64,000 nt of DNA, from contig NZ_CP041191.1 of the NCBI RefSeq assembly GCF_006517275.1, forward strand, positions 4,211,001 to 4,275,000, in the 5' to 3' direction. Numbering within the stretch: the first letter of the stretch is position 1; each line of letters opens with the position of its first letter. This stretch comes from Labrenzia sp. PHM005 (GTDB taxonomy: Bacteria > Pseudomonadota > Alphaproteobacteria > Rhizobiales > Stappiaceae). Made by a program: the position numbers and the translations under genes. Positions 48,222-56,745 of the stretch are shown piece after piece. The notes under the pieces are model-generated. The model did no database searches. It was not told the DNA's origin and worked only from the letters and a program-made list of their open reading frames with translations.

Positions 48222-49589
48222 TTGACCAGCAATGCATCACAACAGTTGAGACTGGCAGAACTGCTCGGCGCGCTCAGCCATGCCCTCGACATTACCGAAG
48301 GCCAGCCGCGCGGGCATTGTGTGAGATGCTGCTGGATCGGCACCAAGATCGGCCGCCAGGTGGGTCTGCCCGACACGCAACTGAGCGACCTCTACTACAC
48401 TCTCCTCCTGAAGGATCTCGGGTGTTCCAGCAACGCAGCCCGTATCTGCGAGCTCTATCTCACGGATGATCACACTTTCAAACACGGATTCAAAACAATC
48501 AGTGACAGTCTGCCTGCTGCATTGCGGTTCGTCTTGTCTCAAACGGGTCTCAAACACGGGTTCGCCGAGCGGGTCCGGGCGATCGTGAATATCCTTCAAA
48601 ATGGCGGCGACATCGCCAAGGAACTTATTGAAACCCGCTGCCAGCGCGGTGCTGACATTGCCAGGCAAATGCATTTTTCCAATGACGTTGTGGATGGGAT
48701 CTATAGCCTGGATGAACATTGGAACGGCAATGGACGACCACATAAGCTGAAAGAGCGCGACATTCCGCTGTTTTCACAAATCGCTCTTATGGCCCAGGTT
48801 CTGGATGTCTTTCAGGTCAACTCTGGAAAAACCGGGGCCATACACGAGCTAAAAAGCCGAAGCGGTACCTGGTTCGATCCCGATCTCGTCGCAGCAGCCG
48901 AAACCGCAGCCCGGGAACCTGGATTTTGGGAGGAACTCCAGTCAGACACGCTTGAAACTGTGGTCTACGGGCTTGAACCAGCTCAAAACACGCGGTTTGC
49001 CGACGAGAAACAATTCGACGATATCGCGCATGGCTTCGCTCAGGTCATCGATTCAAAAAGCCCGTACACGGCCGGCCATAGCGAACGGGTCATGCTCTAT
49101 AGCGATATGATTGCGGAAGAACTTGGGTACAGTGACCGCGACCGGCAACTCTTGAAACGAGCCGCGCTCCTTCACGATATTGGCAAGCTCGGGGTCAGCA
49201 ACTCTATTCTCGACAAGCCCGGTAAACTGGACAATTCCGAATGGGAGGCGATGCGGATGCATCCGGTCTATTCGGATGAAATCCTGTCACGCATCGGCGC
49301 CTTTAAAGACCTTGCCTCTATCGGCAGGGGTCACCATGAAAAGCTGGATGGACACGGATATCCCGACGGATTGACCGCCGGCCGAATATCCATGGAAACG
49401 CGGATCGTAACAGTTGCAGATATTTTCGATGCCCTGACTGCAGAACGGCCCTATCGCGGACCTATGCCTTTTTCCAAAGCACTCGGCATTATCGAAAGCG
49501 ATACTGGCAGCGCGCTCGACCCGATGTGTTTTGAAGCCTTAAAACGTGCTACGCAGCGCATGGATCCGGAAAAAGGCCGGGCCGCATAA
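48222..49589 (+). CDS. tandem HD-GYP protein (probable c-di-GMP phosphodiesterase)
   Basis: A 455-residue cytoplasmic protein. The C-terminal half is an intact HD-GYP domain: TAGHSERVMLYSDM, LLHDIGKLG (His318-Asp319), HHEKLDGHGYPDG (371-383) and TVADIFDALTAERPYRG, expected to hydrolyse c-di-GMP. The N-terminal half (about 15-200) repeats the same order in decayed form: RGHCVRCCWIGTKIG, LLLKDLGCSS in place of HDIGK, and DEHWNGNGRPHKL in place of the GYP motif. It is therefore a duplicated domain with one inactive copy, probably regulatory. The start is TTG 48222; no in-frame ATG lies near. It follows soxG in the same direction. Confidence 0.88.
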   Translation: MTSNASQQLRLAELLGALSHALDITEGQPRGHCVRCCWIGTKIGRQVGLPDTQLSDLYYTLLLKDLGCSSNAARICELYLTDDHTFKHGFKTISDSLPAALRFVLSQTGLKHGFAERVRAIVNILQNGGDIAKELIETRCQRGADIARQMHFSNDVVDGIYSLDEHWNGNGRPHKLKERDIPLFSQIALMAQVLDVFQVNSGKTGAIHELKSRSGTWFDPDLVAAAETAAREPGFWEELQSDTLETVVYGLEPAQNTRFADEKQFDDIAHGFAQVIDSKSPYTAGHSERVMLYSDMIAEELGYSDRDRQLLKRAALLHDIGKLGVSNSILDKPGKLDNSEWEAMRMHPVYSDEILSRIGAFKDLASIGRGHHEKLDGHGYPDGLTAGRISMETRIVTVADIFDALTAERPYRGPMPFSKALGIIESDTGSALDPMCFEALKRATQRMDPEKGRAA

Positions 49590-49655
49590 TATCGCCACCT
49601 TCTGCGCGTCTATCTCCGACAGATCCTGTGCCCAATTGGTAATACTCAACGCCCC

Positions 49656-50369
49656 ATGCTCAAAATTGGTTCCTACAACATCCAGAAGTCCATCGGAGTC
49701 GATGCCCGCCGCCGGCCAGACCGGACGCTGAAGGTTATTTGTGAGCTGGGTTGCGATGTCATAGCGCTGCAGGAAGCCGACAAACGATTCGGCCCGCGCA
49801 AGAGCACACTTGATCGCGACACGATCCTTGCCGAGACCGATTACCGGCCCGTGCCGTTTGCAGTCGGCGAACACAGTCTTGGCTGGCACGGCAATGCGAT
49901 CCTGGTGCGAAACGGGATCGAGATCTTGGACTACCGGCGGATTGAATTGCCCAAACTCGAGCCACGTGGCGCGGTGGCAGTGGATCTTAAAGTTGAAGAT
50001 CAAAAGATCCGCGTCGCGGCCATGCACCTGAGCCTGGTTGGCCATTTCCGCAAGAAACAGATCTCATCATTGATGCATCAGCTCCACGAGGACCTGACCT
50101 ACCTGCCGACGGTTTTGATTGGTGACCTCAACGAGTGGCGCGATTCAGCGGGCAGCATTCGCCTGTTTGAACAGCATTACGAGGTCACGACACCGGGACG
50201 CAGTTTTCCCAGCCCCCTGCCCGTCGGCAGCCTGGACCGGATTGTTACGAGTCCGGAATTCACTGTTCAGAAAGCTGGTGTCCACAAATCCAAAACCGCC
50301 CGCGTCGCTTCAGATCATCTACCCGTCTGGGCAGAGCTGCGCCTGGAGCCCCTTGGGCACCTGGCTTGA
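49656..50369 (+). CDS. endonuclease/exonuclease/phosphatase (EEP) family protein
   Basis: A 237-residue metal-dependent phosphohydrolase of the EEP (DNase I-like) fold. Seen: KIGSYNIQKSIG (metal-site Asn), ALQEADKRFG (metal-ligand Glu), LIGDLNEWRDS (catalytic Asp/Asn) and the terminal SDHLPVWAEL (Asp-His). Members cleave nucleic acids, phospholipids or inositol phosphates; small forms like this one are often called metal-dependent hydrolase. No signal peptide, so cytoplasmic. It ends 29 bases before the convergent phosphate transporter. Confidence 0.88.
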   Translation: MLKIGSYNIQKSIGVDARRRPDRTLKVICELGCDVIALQEADKRFGPRKSTLDRDTILAETDYRPVPFAVGEHSLGWHGNAILVRNGIEILDYRRIELPKLEPRGAVAVDLKVEDQKIRVAAMHLSLVGHFRKKQISSLMHQLHEDLTYLPTVLIGDLNEWRDSAGSIRLFEQHYEVTTPGRSFPSPLPVGSLDRIVTSPEFTVQKAGVHKSKTARVASDHLPVWAELRLEPLGHLA

Positions 50370-50398
50370 TAGTCTGGAACTGGATCCGCAGGCCGCGC

Positions 50399-51892
50399 TT
50401 ACTTGATCAGATTGACCATCACGAAATAGAGCCCGCCCGATAGGATCGCGGCGGCCGGAACGGTGATCACCCAGGCGGCGACAATCGTCATGAAGTGCGC
50501 CCGGCGCACCAGACGCCGGCGGGCCTGTTCCTCACGATTGCGGATCGGACGCACCTTTTTCTGGCCACTCGGCTTGTGTTTGTTGACGTATTCCAAACGC
50601 CGCTTGGAGCGCTCCGTGTAACGTTCACGGAAAAAGCCAACGCCAAACACAGCGCCAACGGCAATATGCGTGGAGCTTACCGGAAGCCCGAGACCGGAGG
50701 CAATGATCACCGTGATGGCCGCCGACAAGGACACACAATAGGCGCGCATCGGGTTCAGCTTGGTGATTTGCTGGCCGACCATATTGATCAACTTCGGACC
50801 AAACAGCAAAAGTCCGAAGGAAATGCCAAACGCCCCAACGGCCATCACCCACAAAGGAATGCTCACTTTGGCAGCGACAGAACCGGATTCAGCGGTGTGT
50901 ACAATGGCAGCCAGCGGGCCAACAGCGTTGGCCACGTCATTCGCACCATGAGCAAAGGACAGCAATGCGGCTGAAAACACCAGCGGAATTGAAAACAGGA
51001 TCCGCAGCGATTGATTGCGGTTCTCCAAACCTTCCGACTGACGCCGGATGATCGGATGCACAATTGCCCAGGCAGCAACCCCAACCGCCGCTCCGATCAG
51101 CAACGCTGTCGGCATATCGATCTTGATGATCTTCTTCAGGCCTTTGAGTGCCAGATAAGCGCCAAAGGCAGCGGCCATGACGCCGATCAGAACCGGCACC
51201 CAGCGGCGCGCGGAGGCAATCTTGTCATCGGTATAGATGATGAACGTCTTGATGAAGGCCAGGAAACAAGCCGCAATGAGCCCGCCGAGGAACGGCGAAA
51301 TCACCCAGCTGGCAGCAATGCTGCCCATTGTGCCCCAATCAACCGCGCTGAGACCTGCCGCAGCAATCCCTGCGCCCATAACCCCGCCGACGATGGAGTG
51401 TGTCGTGGAGACCGGTGCGCCGATCCAGGTGGCAAGATTGATCCAGAGCGCCGATGACACAAGCGCCGCCATCATGGCGGCCATGAATACCGACGGATCC
51501 GAAACCGAGTTCGGATCAATGATACCTTTTGAGATCGTGCCGACAACATCGCCGCCGGCAATCAGCGCGCCGGCACTTTCAAAGACAGCCGCGATGATCA
51601 AGGCAGTTACCAGGGTCATTGCCCGCGACCCAACCGCTGGGCCGACGTTGTTGGCAACATCGTTCGCACCGATGTTCAGCGCCATGTAGGCGCCGATCGC
51701 AGCCGCCGCGACAATCAAAACCCCACCCGGAGCATCGGCCATCGTCGCTGCAGCACCCAGGGCACAAAGCACGATGAAGACCAGCGCAACACCCGGCGCG
51801 ATCAACCGCCGTGACAGTGTGCCCGCTGCCTCTTCCATATAGCTGAATTTATCGAGGTCTTTGTCGATGGTCGGCTTTTTGAGATCTTGCAT
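50399..51892 (-). CDS. PiT family inorganic phosphate transporter
   Basis: A low-affinity phosphate/cation symporter of the inner membrane, 497 residues from ATG 51892 (MQDLKKPTIDKDLDKFSY). It has two PHO4 half-domains, each with the signature: GANDVANNVGPAVGSRAMTL near residue 75 and GANDVANAVGPLAAI near residue 320. VSTTHSIVGGVMGAG and VSSTHIAVGAVFGVGFF follow in the halves. About ten membrane helices; the C-terminus has a basic segment before the last helix. No PhoU-like partner is adjacent. The frame extends 17 codons upstream without support. Confidence 0.94.
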   Translation of the reverse strand: MQDLKKPTIDKDLDKFSYMEEAAGTLSRRLIAPGVALVFIVLCALGAAATMADAPGGVLIVAAAAIGAYMALNIGANDVANNVGPAVGSRAMTLVTALIIAAVFESAGALIAGGDVVGTISKGIIDPNSVSDPSVFMAAMMAALVSSALWINLATWIGAPVSTTHSIVGGVMGAGIAAAGLSAVDWGTMGSIAASWVISPFLGGLIAACFLAFIKTFIIYTDDKIASARRWVPVLIGVMAAAFGAYLALKGLKKIIKIDMPTALLIGAAVGVAAWAIVHPIIRRQSEGLENRNQSLRILFSIPLVFSAALLSFAHGANDVANAVGPLAAIVHTAESGSVAAKVSIPLWVMAVGAFGISFGLLLFGPKLINMVGQQITKLNPMRAYCVSLSAAITVIIASGLGLPVSSTHIAVGAVFGVGFFRERYTERSKRRLEYVNKHKPSGQKKVRPIRNREEQARRRLVRRAHFMTIVAAWVITVPAAAILSGGLYFVMVNLIK

Positions 51893-52019
51893 GTTTTCTT
51901 GCGAATCCGGGACGTTTTGAACGCATGACGCAGCGGGCGCCAATTACGGCGCCTGCATTACCCAATCTTCACAAAAGGTCAACCGACCGGCAGTCGATCT
52001 CGCCAACAATTTTGCCAGC

Positions 52020-52496
52020 TTATTTAATTAAGCGCCTTAAGACCTTTGCAAGACCCGGTTCATCAGCCATTTTGATGGCCTTTTCGACCGGAACCCAAGT
52101 GACAGTCCGCTTGCCCTTTTCCGGATAATTCCGCACCATCTCGTCGACATCGACGCGGTAGACCAGAACATCGGTTTTAAGGCGAAGACCGGCGTCCGCT
52201 CCTTTGTAGGATTTGAAGGATGCAAATGGTTTTTTGCGGGCCTTGCCGACCACACCAGCTTCTTCATAAGCCTCAATTGCGGCCGTCCGGTGCGGTTTGC
52301 GCGACATGATCGGCCAGCCTTTCGGCAAGATCCACCGGCGGCTCGATTTTGACGTCACCATTAGAACTTCGCGGCCACCATTATTTTCCCGCACGCAAAG
52401 CGCTGCGATTTGCAGACGCGCAGGCCTGCGGAACATCGCTTGAAAACTCTGCAGCCAGCTTGACCGCTCATACAATGATGTGGGCGCGAAACTCAT
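52020..52496 (-). CDS. Nudix hydrolase
   Basis: A 158-residue Nudix protein that should hydrolyse a nucleoside-diphosphate-linked substrate. The Nudix region is PKGWPIMSRKPHRTAAIEAYEEAGVVG (about 58-84, read in short pieces). The EAYEEAGV metal-binding part is complete, but the first Glu of the classical box is replaced, as in the GWP(M/I)-type group related to diphosphoinositol-polyphosphate phosphohydrolases. Substrate is unknown. Upstream, a perfect 12-base palindrome AAAGTGCACTTT lies at 52582-52593. Downstream of the nitrilase gene on the same strand, with 122 bases between. Confidence 0.9.
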   Translation of the reverse strand: MSFAPTSLYERSSWLQSFQAMFRRPARLQIAALCVRENNGGREVLMVTSKSSRRWILPKGWPIMSRKPHRTAAIEAYEEAGVVGKARKKPFASFKSYKGADAGLRLKTDVLVYRVDVDEMVRNYPEKGKRTVTWVPVEKAIKMADEPGLAKVLRRLIK

Positions 52497-52581
52497 AGAG
52501 CACTTTCATTTGAACGTTGATTGCTTTCAACTGAACATCGAGGTTTGAAGGCATATACCTAATGTTCAAATATGTCCAGAA

Positions 52582-52593
52582 AAAGTGCACTTT
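52582..52593. promoter_or_regulatory. palindrome upstream of the Nudix gene
   Basis: AAAGTGCACTTT reads the same on both strands and lies about 86 bases before the Nudix start, in an AT-rich 122-base gap. It could be an operator half-pair for a dimeric regulator. No regulator is encoded next to it. Confidence 0.25.
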
Positions 52594-52618
52594 GTGCGTG
52601 AATTTCGAAATTACCTTG

Positions 52619-53518
52619 TTATCGCTGTGAGTTGACCTTTAACAACACATGGTCGGCCTGCCAGGCCCCAGGCCAAACTTCGGCGGCTCCCTGGCGCAAA
52701 TCCCGAATCGCGGCCACCGGGACAGCCGCAAATAGAAACGGCTCCTCATCCGCCTCACCGCCGGTTGGCGCAATCTCTGCTCCAATGCCGGTGAACCCCA
52801 AATCCTCTTCGCAAGGCAGATAAAGAGCTGCGCCAGAAACATTGGTTTCGTTTTGCGTCGTGCCCTCCGCCCGACCAACCACACCGCACACCGCAACAGC
52901 GCACATCAGTTCCACCGCCCGTGCCTTGGCGCAGCCATAAACCCGGTGATAGCCGGACAGCTTTTCAGTCATGGACGGCACAAGTAGGAGATCGACCTTC
53001 TCTTGTGCCAATAGACAACTCAATGCCGGCATTTCAATATCAAGGCAGATCAGGATTGCCACCTTTAAGCCGTCGAGCTCAAACACCTGGAGTTCGGTGC
53101 CCGGTGTCAGGTTCCAAGTCTCTGTGTCTTGTTCGAATGGTGTCAAACTGAGCTTGTCCTGCCGGATTTCCCGACCATCTGCCGCCAGAAGAACGGCTGT
53201 ATTGGTGATACCGGCAGAGGTCTTCACCGGCCAGGAACCAGCAAGAAGAGAGACGCCATAGCGTTCAGGCAAATTTTTGAGCAACGGAAAGAGCTCTGCG
53301 CCCGCATCGGCCATAAAGGCTGTTTCTTCGCTCGGGGACAAACCATCTGGTTTAAACGCGAGACAGGTTTCAGAAATATATTCGGGAAGGACCAGCAGTT
53401 TCGCACCACCGTCTGCGGCCTTCTGAAGGCCTTCTTCAATCATCGCGGCCAGCGCCGCAGCCGAGCCCGGCGCCCGGCTGAGATTAAAGGACCAAAGTGC
53501 GATTGGATAGTTGTTCAT
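52619..53518 (-). CDS. carbon-nitrogen hydrolase (nitrilase superfamily)
   Basis: A 299-residue amidase-type enzyme of the nitrilase superfamily, with the catalytic triad visible: Glu in LVLPEYISE (about 44-52), Lys in RQDKLSLTPFEQ and Cys in AILICLDIEMP. The start at ATG 53518 (MNNYPIALWSFNLS) follows a GGTGGGG; a frame extension to 53575 is unlikely. Members hydrolyse amides or nitriles of small metabolites; the exact substrate cannot be read from sequence. It is the gene before the Nudix gene on the minus strand. Confidence 0.88.
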   Translation of the reverse strand: MNNYPIALWSFNLSRAPGSAAALAAMIEEGLQKAADGGAKLLVLPEYISETCLAFKPDGLSPSEETAFMADAGAELFPLLKNLPERYGVSLLAGSWPVKTSAGITNTAVLLAADGREIRQDKLSLTPFEQDTETWNLTPGTELQVFELDGLKVAILICLDIEMPALSCLLAQEKVDLLLVPSMTEKLSGYHRVYGCAKARAVELMCAVAVCGVVGRAEGTTQNETNVSGAALYLPCEEDLGFTGIGAEIAPTGGEADEEPFLFAAVPVAAIRDLRQGAAEVWPGAWQADHVLLKVNSQR

Positions 53519-53596
53519 GCCGCCCCACCTAGAAATTGAGCGGCTGAGATAATGGCATATTGCCGGTTGGTTCAAGCCAGAAAAGGCGGGAACCGG

Positions 53597-53788
53597 TCAG
53601 CTGACGAAAAGGGCGATGAAAAACGTCAGGAGAACCAGGAAGCCGGTGTTGATAAAAATCGGTTTCGGTTCCGCGGGAAGCGCACGCAGCTTGGCGGATC
53701 TCCGCACTTCACGAATTCCTTTCAGAGCTCGTCCGGTACGCAGGTCAATCTCTTGAAAATAGGGCGACAGCTCATTCTGAGTACGCAT
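53597..53788 (-). CDS. small protein with C-terminal membrane helix, 63 aa
   Basis: A short protein with a polar, basic N-terminus (LRTGRALKGIREVRRSAKLR) and one C-terminal hydrophobic segment (INTGFLVLLTFFIALFVS). This is a tail-anchored arrangement. GAGGG seven bases before the ATG supports translation. It lies 84 bases after recJ in the same direction. The family is not recognised. Confidence 0.6.
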   Translation of the reverse strand: MRTQNELSPYFQEIDLRTGRALKGIREVRRSAKLRALPAEPKPIFINTGFLVLLTFFIALFVS

Positions 53789-53872
53789 ACTAAACCCTCA
53801 CGATTCCTTCGTAGTTCGGACGCTACGGCAAGGGTGTTAGGGACGGGTTAATGGACGGAGCCAAAAACAGTA

Positions 53873-55693
53873 TCAGATCCGAACCTTCTGCGGGTCGGCG
53901 ACATCCAGAATGCGCAGCTGGACTTTTGGAGTGCCTTGCCACGTGTCGATGGAAAGAGATCCGGCCACGTGGAGATTCCGTTCGCGGCCTTCCAGAAGCA
54001 TTTGTCCGTGCGGCTTGTCCTCGGCCTTAAAGCAGATACCCTTGAGCGCAGTCCCATCCCCAGCGGCAAGGGTTGCGCGGACATGACCTTTGCCGACCAC
54101 ATCGGCGAAGGACACCCGATGCGCTGGAAACGCAAATACCGGCTCGGAGTGGCCTGCGCCATAAGGCCCCGCCTTTTCCAACAGATCCATCAGATCCAGA
54201 GTTGCCCCGGTTGCCGTTAGGGCCGCGTCAATCTTCAGCTCCCGGTGCGCGGTTGCAGCCTCCACATCGTCTTTCAGGACATCATTGAAAAAGGCTTCCA
54301 GGTCTGCAGCCTTGTCCTGAAGAACGGTCAGTCCTGCAGCCATGGCATGGCCGCCGCCCTTCTCTAAAAGCCTATCCTCAACGGCCTGCCGGACCGCTTT
54401 GCCCAGGTCAACACCGTTGATCGACCGTCCGGAGCCAGTCCCCTTGCCGGTTTGATCATAGGCAATGGCGAAGGCCGGCCGCCGGTGCGCTTCTTTCAGC
54501 CGCGAGGCGATCAATCCGACTATGCCCGGATGCCAATCGTTGGAGCCTGTTAGCAGAACCGCCGGATCGCGCTGGTCAACGGCCATGGCCGCTTCGGCCC
54601 CCGCTTGCTCCAGCATCACAGCTTCCATCGCTTGGCGTTCGGAATTGAGCTGATCCAGCCGTTCGGCGATCGCGCGCGCTTCGTGTTGATCCGCTGTCGT
54701 CAGGAGGCGCGCGCCCAAGGCCGCGTCCCCAATTCTGCCGCCTGCATTGATCCGCGGACCGATCAAAAAACCCAGATGATATGGGGCCGGTTTGCCACTG
54801 ACCCGGGCAGCATCTGAAAGGGCGGTCAAACCAAAATTCCGGCGCTGATGCATGACCGCAAGGCCGCGCGTCACATAGGCCCGGTTGAGCCCCTGAAGCG
54901 GCACCACATCACAGACAGTCCCAAGCGCCACCAAATCCAGAAGCGCCATTAGATCTGGCGGCTGTTTTCCATCGAATACGCCACGCTGACGCAGTTCCCG
55001 GTTCAAACCAACCAGGAACAGGAAGGTCACACCGACAGCGGCCAGATGCCCCTGCCCTGACAAATCGTCTTGCCGGTTGGGATTGACCAATGCCCGGACA
55101 TCGGGAAGCGTTTCACCGACCTGGTGATGATCGATCACCACAACATCAAGATTGAGTTTTTGCGCGGTTTCAAAGGCTTCGAAGGATGTGCTGCCGCAAT
55201 CCAGCGTGATCAGCAATTCAGCGCCGCCGGCATGAAGATTTTCGATTGCCGGGCCGTTCGGCCCATAGCCTTCGATAATCCGGTCCGGAATGTGGATCAC
55301 CGGATCAAGACCAAGCCATTGCAGATATTTGGCTAAAACGGCGGAAGACGTCGCGCCATCCACGTCATAATCGCCAAAAATCGCAATCTTCTTGCCAGCT
55401 TGGACGGCGTCTGCCACGCGGGCGACGGCTGCATCCATATCAACCAGACTGCTTGGGTCCGGCATCAAGGTTTTTAACGATGGATCGAGGAAGGCTTCAG
55501 CGTCTTCTGCGGCCACTCCGCGGGCGGCCATGACCCGGGCGAGCACATCCGGCAGCCCGTGGTGCTGGGAGATCGCCATTGCCGCGCGGGCTTCGCCCGC
55601 ACTCAGGCGTTCGCGCCAGGCGTTGTCATTGGCGGACCGGGCAACCCCGAGTACGAGGCGCCCCTTTTCTTCTTCGCCAAACCCTGTGCGCAT
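53873..55693 (-). CDS. recJ: single-stranded-DNA-specific exonuclease RecJ
   Basis: A 5'-3' exonuclease for recombination and mismatch repair. It has 606 residues, slightly longer than average. DHH-superfamily motifs are present: IAIFGDYDVDGATSSAVL (motif I), ITLDCGSTS, VVVIDHHQVGE (DHH), GRINAGGRIGDA and the DHHA1 GSGRSINGVDLGKA-type segment with GGHAMAAGLTV. The C-terminal OB-fold region is recognisable. It follows glpX by nine bases, in the conserved order hom-glpX-recJ. Confidence 0.95.
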   Translation of the reverse strand: MRTGFGEEEKGRLVLGVARSANDNAWRERLSAGEARAAMAISQHHGLPDVLARVMAARGVAAEDAEAFLDPSLKTLMPDPSSLVDMDAAVARVADAVQAGKKIAIFGDYDVDGATSSAVLAKYLQWLGLDPVIHIPDRIIEGYGPNGPAIENLHAGGAELLITLDCGSTSFEAFETAQKLNLDVVVIDHHQVGETLPDVRALVNPNRQDDLSGQGHLAAVGVTFLFLVGLNRELRQRGVFDGKQPPDLMALLDLVALGTVCDVVPLQGLNRAYVTRGLAVMHQRRNFGLTALSDAARVSGKPAPYHLGFLIGPRINAGGRIGDAALGARLLTTADQHEARAIAERLDQLNSERQAMEAVMLEQAGAEAAMAVDQRDPAVLLTGSNDWHPGIVGLIASRLKEAHRRPAFAIAYDQTGKGTGSGRSINGVDLGKAVRQAVEDRLLEKGGGHAMAAGLTVLQDKAADLEAFFNDVLKDDVEAATAHRELKIDAALTATGATLDLMDLLEKAGPYGAGHSEPVFAFPAHRVSFADVVGKGHVRATLAAGDGTALKGICFKAEDKPHGQMLLEGRERNLHVAGSLSIDTWQGTPKVQLRILDVADPQKVRI

Positions 55694-55702
55694 CTACTTC
55701 GC

Positions 55703-56698
55703 TTAATCCAGGTGGAATTTGTCCAGCTGCGTGTGCTGGGCCTTGATGTAGCGGACAGTCCCGGTGGACGAACGCATAACAACCGTATGGGTCGTGATCT
55801 GGTTCCGGCCGAAACGGACACCCTGCAGCATGTTGCCGTCAGTGACGCCGGTTGCAGCGAACAGAACGTCCGGGCCAGCCATTTCTTCCAGGGTGAACTT
55901 GCGCTTGATGTCGTCAATGCCCATGCGGTGCGCGCGCTCAACCTGCTCGTCACGGGTGATCACCAGACGCGACTGCATCTGACCGCCGATGCAACGCAGA
56001 GCCGCAGCTGCCAGAACACCTTCCGGCGCGCCGCCGATACCGGCATAAAGGTCGATGCCGGTCTCATCCGGGTCTGTCGTATGAATGACGCCGGCAACAT
56101 CGCCATCGCCGATAAGCCGGATCGCAGCACCGGTTGCCCGGATTTCTTCAATCAGACGTGCATGGCGCGGACGATCAAGAACACAGGCGGTGACTTCAGC
56201 GATCTTCACGCCCTTTTCTTTGGCAACGGCAGCCAGGTTGTCGGCAATCGGCGCATCCAGATCAATCAAGCCTTCGGAAAAACCCGGCCCAATGGCGATC
56301 TTATCCATGTAGCTGTCTGGCGCGTTCAGAAGATCTCCTTCCGGTGCCAAAGCAATGACAGCCAAGGAGTTCGGCAGGTTTTTGGCGCAGATGGTGGTGC
56401 CTTCTAGCGGGTCGAGCGCAATGTCGACTTTCGGGCCCTGTTTGGTACCAACGTTTTCGCCGATGTAGAGCATCGGAGCTTCGTCACGCTCACCTTCACC
56501 GATCACCACCGTTCCGTCGATCGGCAACCTGTTCAGCTCCCGCCGCATCGCGTCAACAGCAGCCTGATCTGCGGCCATTTCATCGCCGTGACCGCGCAGA
56601 CGTGCTGCAGATACCGCTGCCCGCTCGCTGACACGGGCCAGTTCCAAGGTCAGGATACGGTCCAGGCCACTTGATGCCTGAGTTTCGGTTTTGGACAT
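55703..56698 (-). CDS. glpX: class II fructose-1,6-bisphosphatase
   Basis: Hydrolyses fructose-1,6-bisphosphate in gluconeogenesis (and often sedoheptulose-1,7-bisphosphate). It has 331 residues. Seen: RGHGDEMAADQAAVDAMR, VIGEGERDEAPMLYIGE (metal-binding Glu and Asp), DIALDPLEGT (Asp) and GGAPEGVLAAAALRC. Start ATG 56698 has GGAG six bases upstream; an ATG six bases earlier and a GTG-type extension exist. It is placed between hom and recJ. Confidence 0.95.
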   Translation of the reverse strand: MSKTETQASSGLDRILTLELARVSERAAVSAARLRGHGDEMAADQAAVDAMRRELNRLPIDGTVVIGEGERDEAPMLYIGENVGTKQGPKVDIALDPLEGTTICAKNLPNSLAVIALAPEGDLLNAPDSYMDKIAIGPGFSEGLIDLDAPIADNLAAVAKEKGVKIAEVTACVLDRPRHARLIEEIRATGAAIRLIGDGDVAGVIHTTDPDETGIDLYAGIGGAPEGVLAAAALRCIGGQMQSRLVITRDEQVERAHRMGIDDIKRKFTLEEMAGPDVLFAATGVTDGNMLQGVRFGRNQITTHTVVMRSSTGTVRYIKAQHTQLDKFHLD

Positions 56699-56745
56699 CA
56701 ACATCTCCGCTTCTCCCCGCACTGCACGCCCGCGGGACGTATTAC

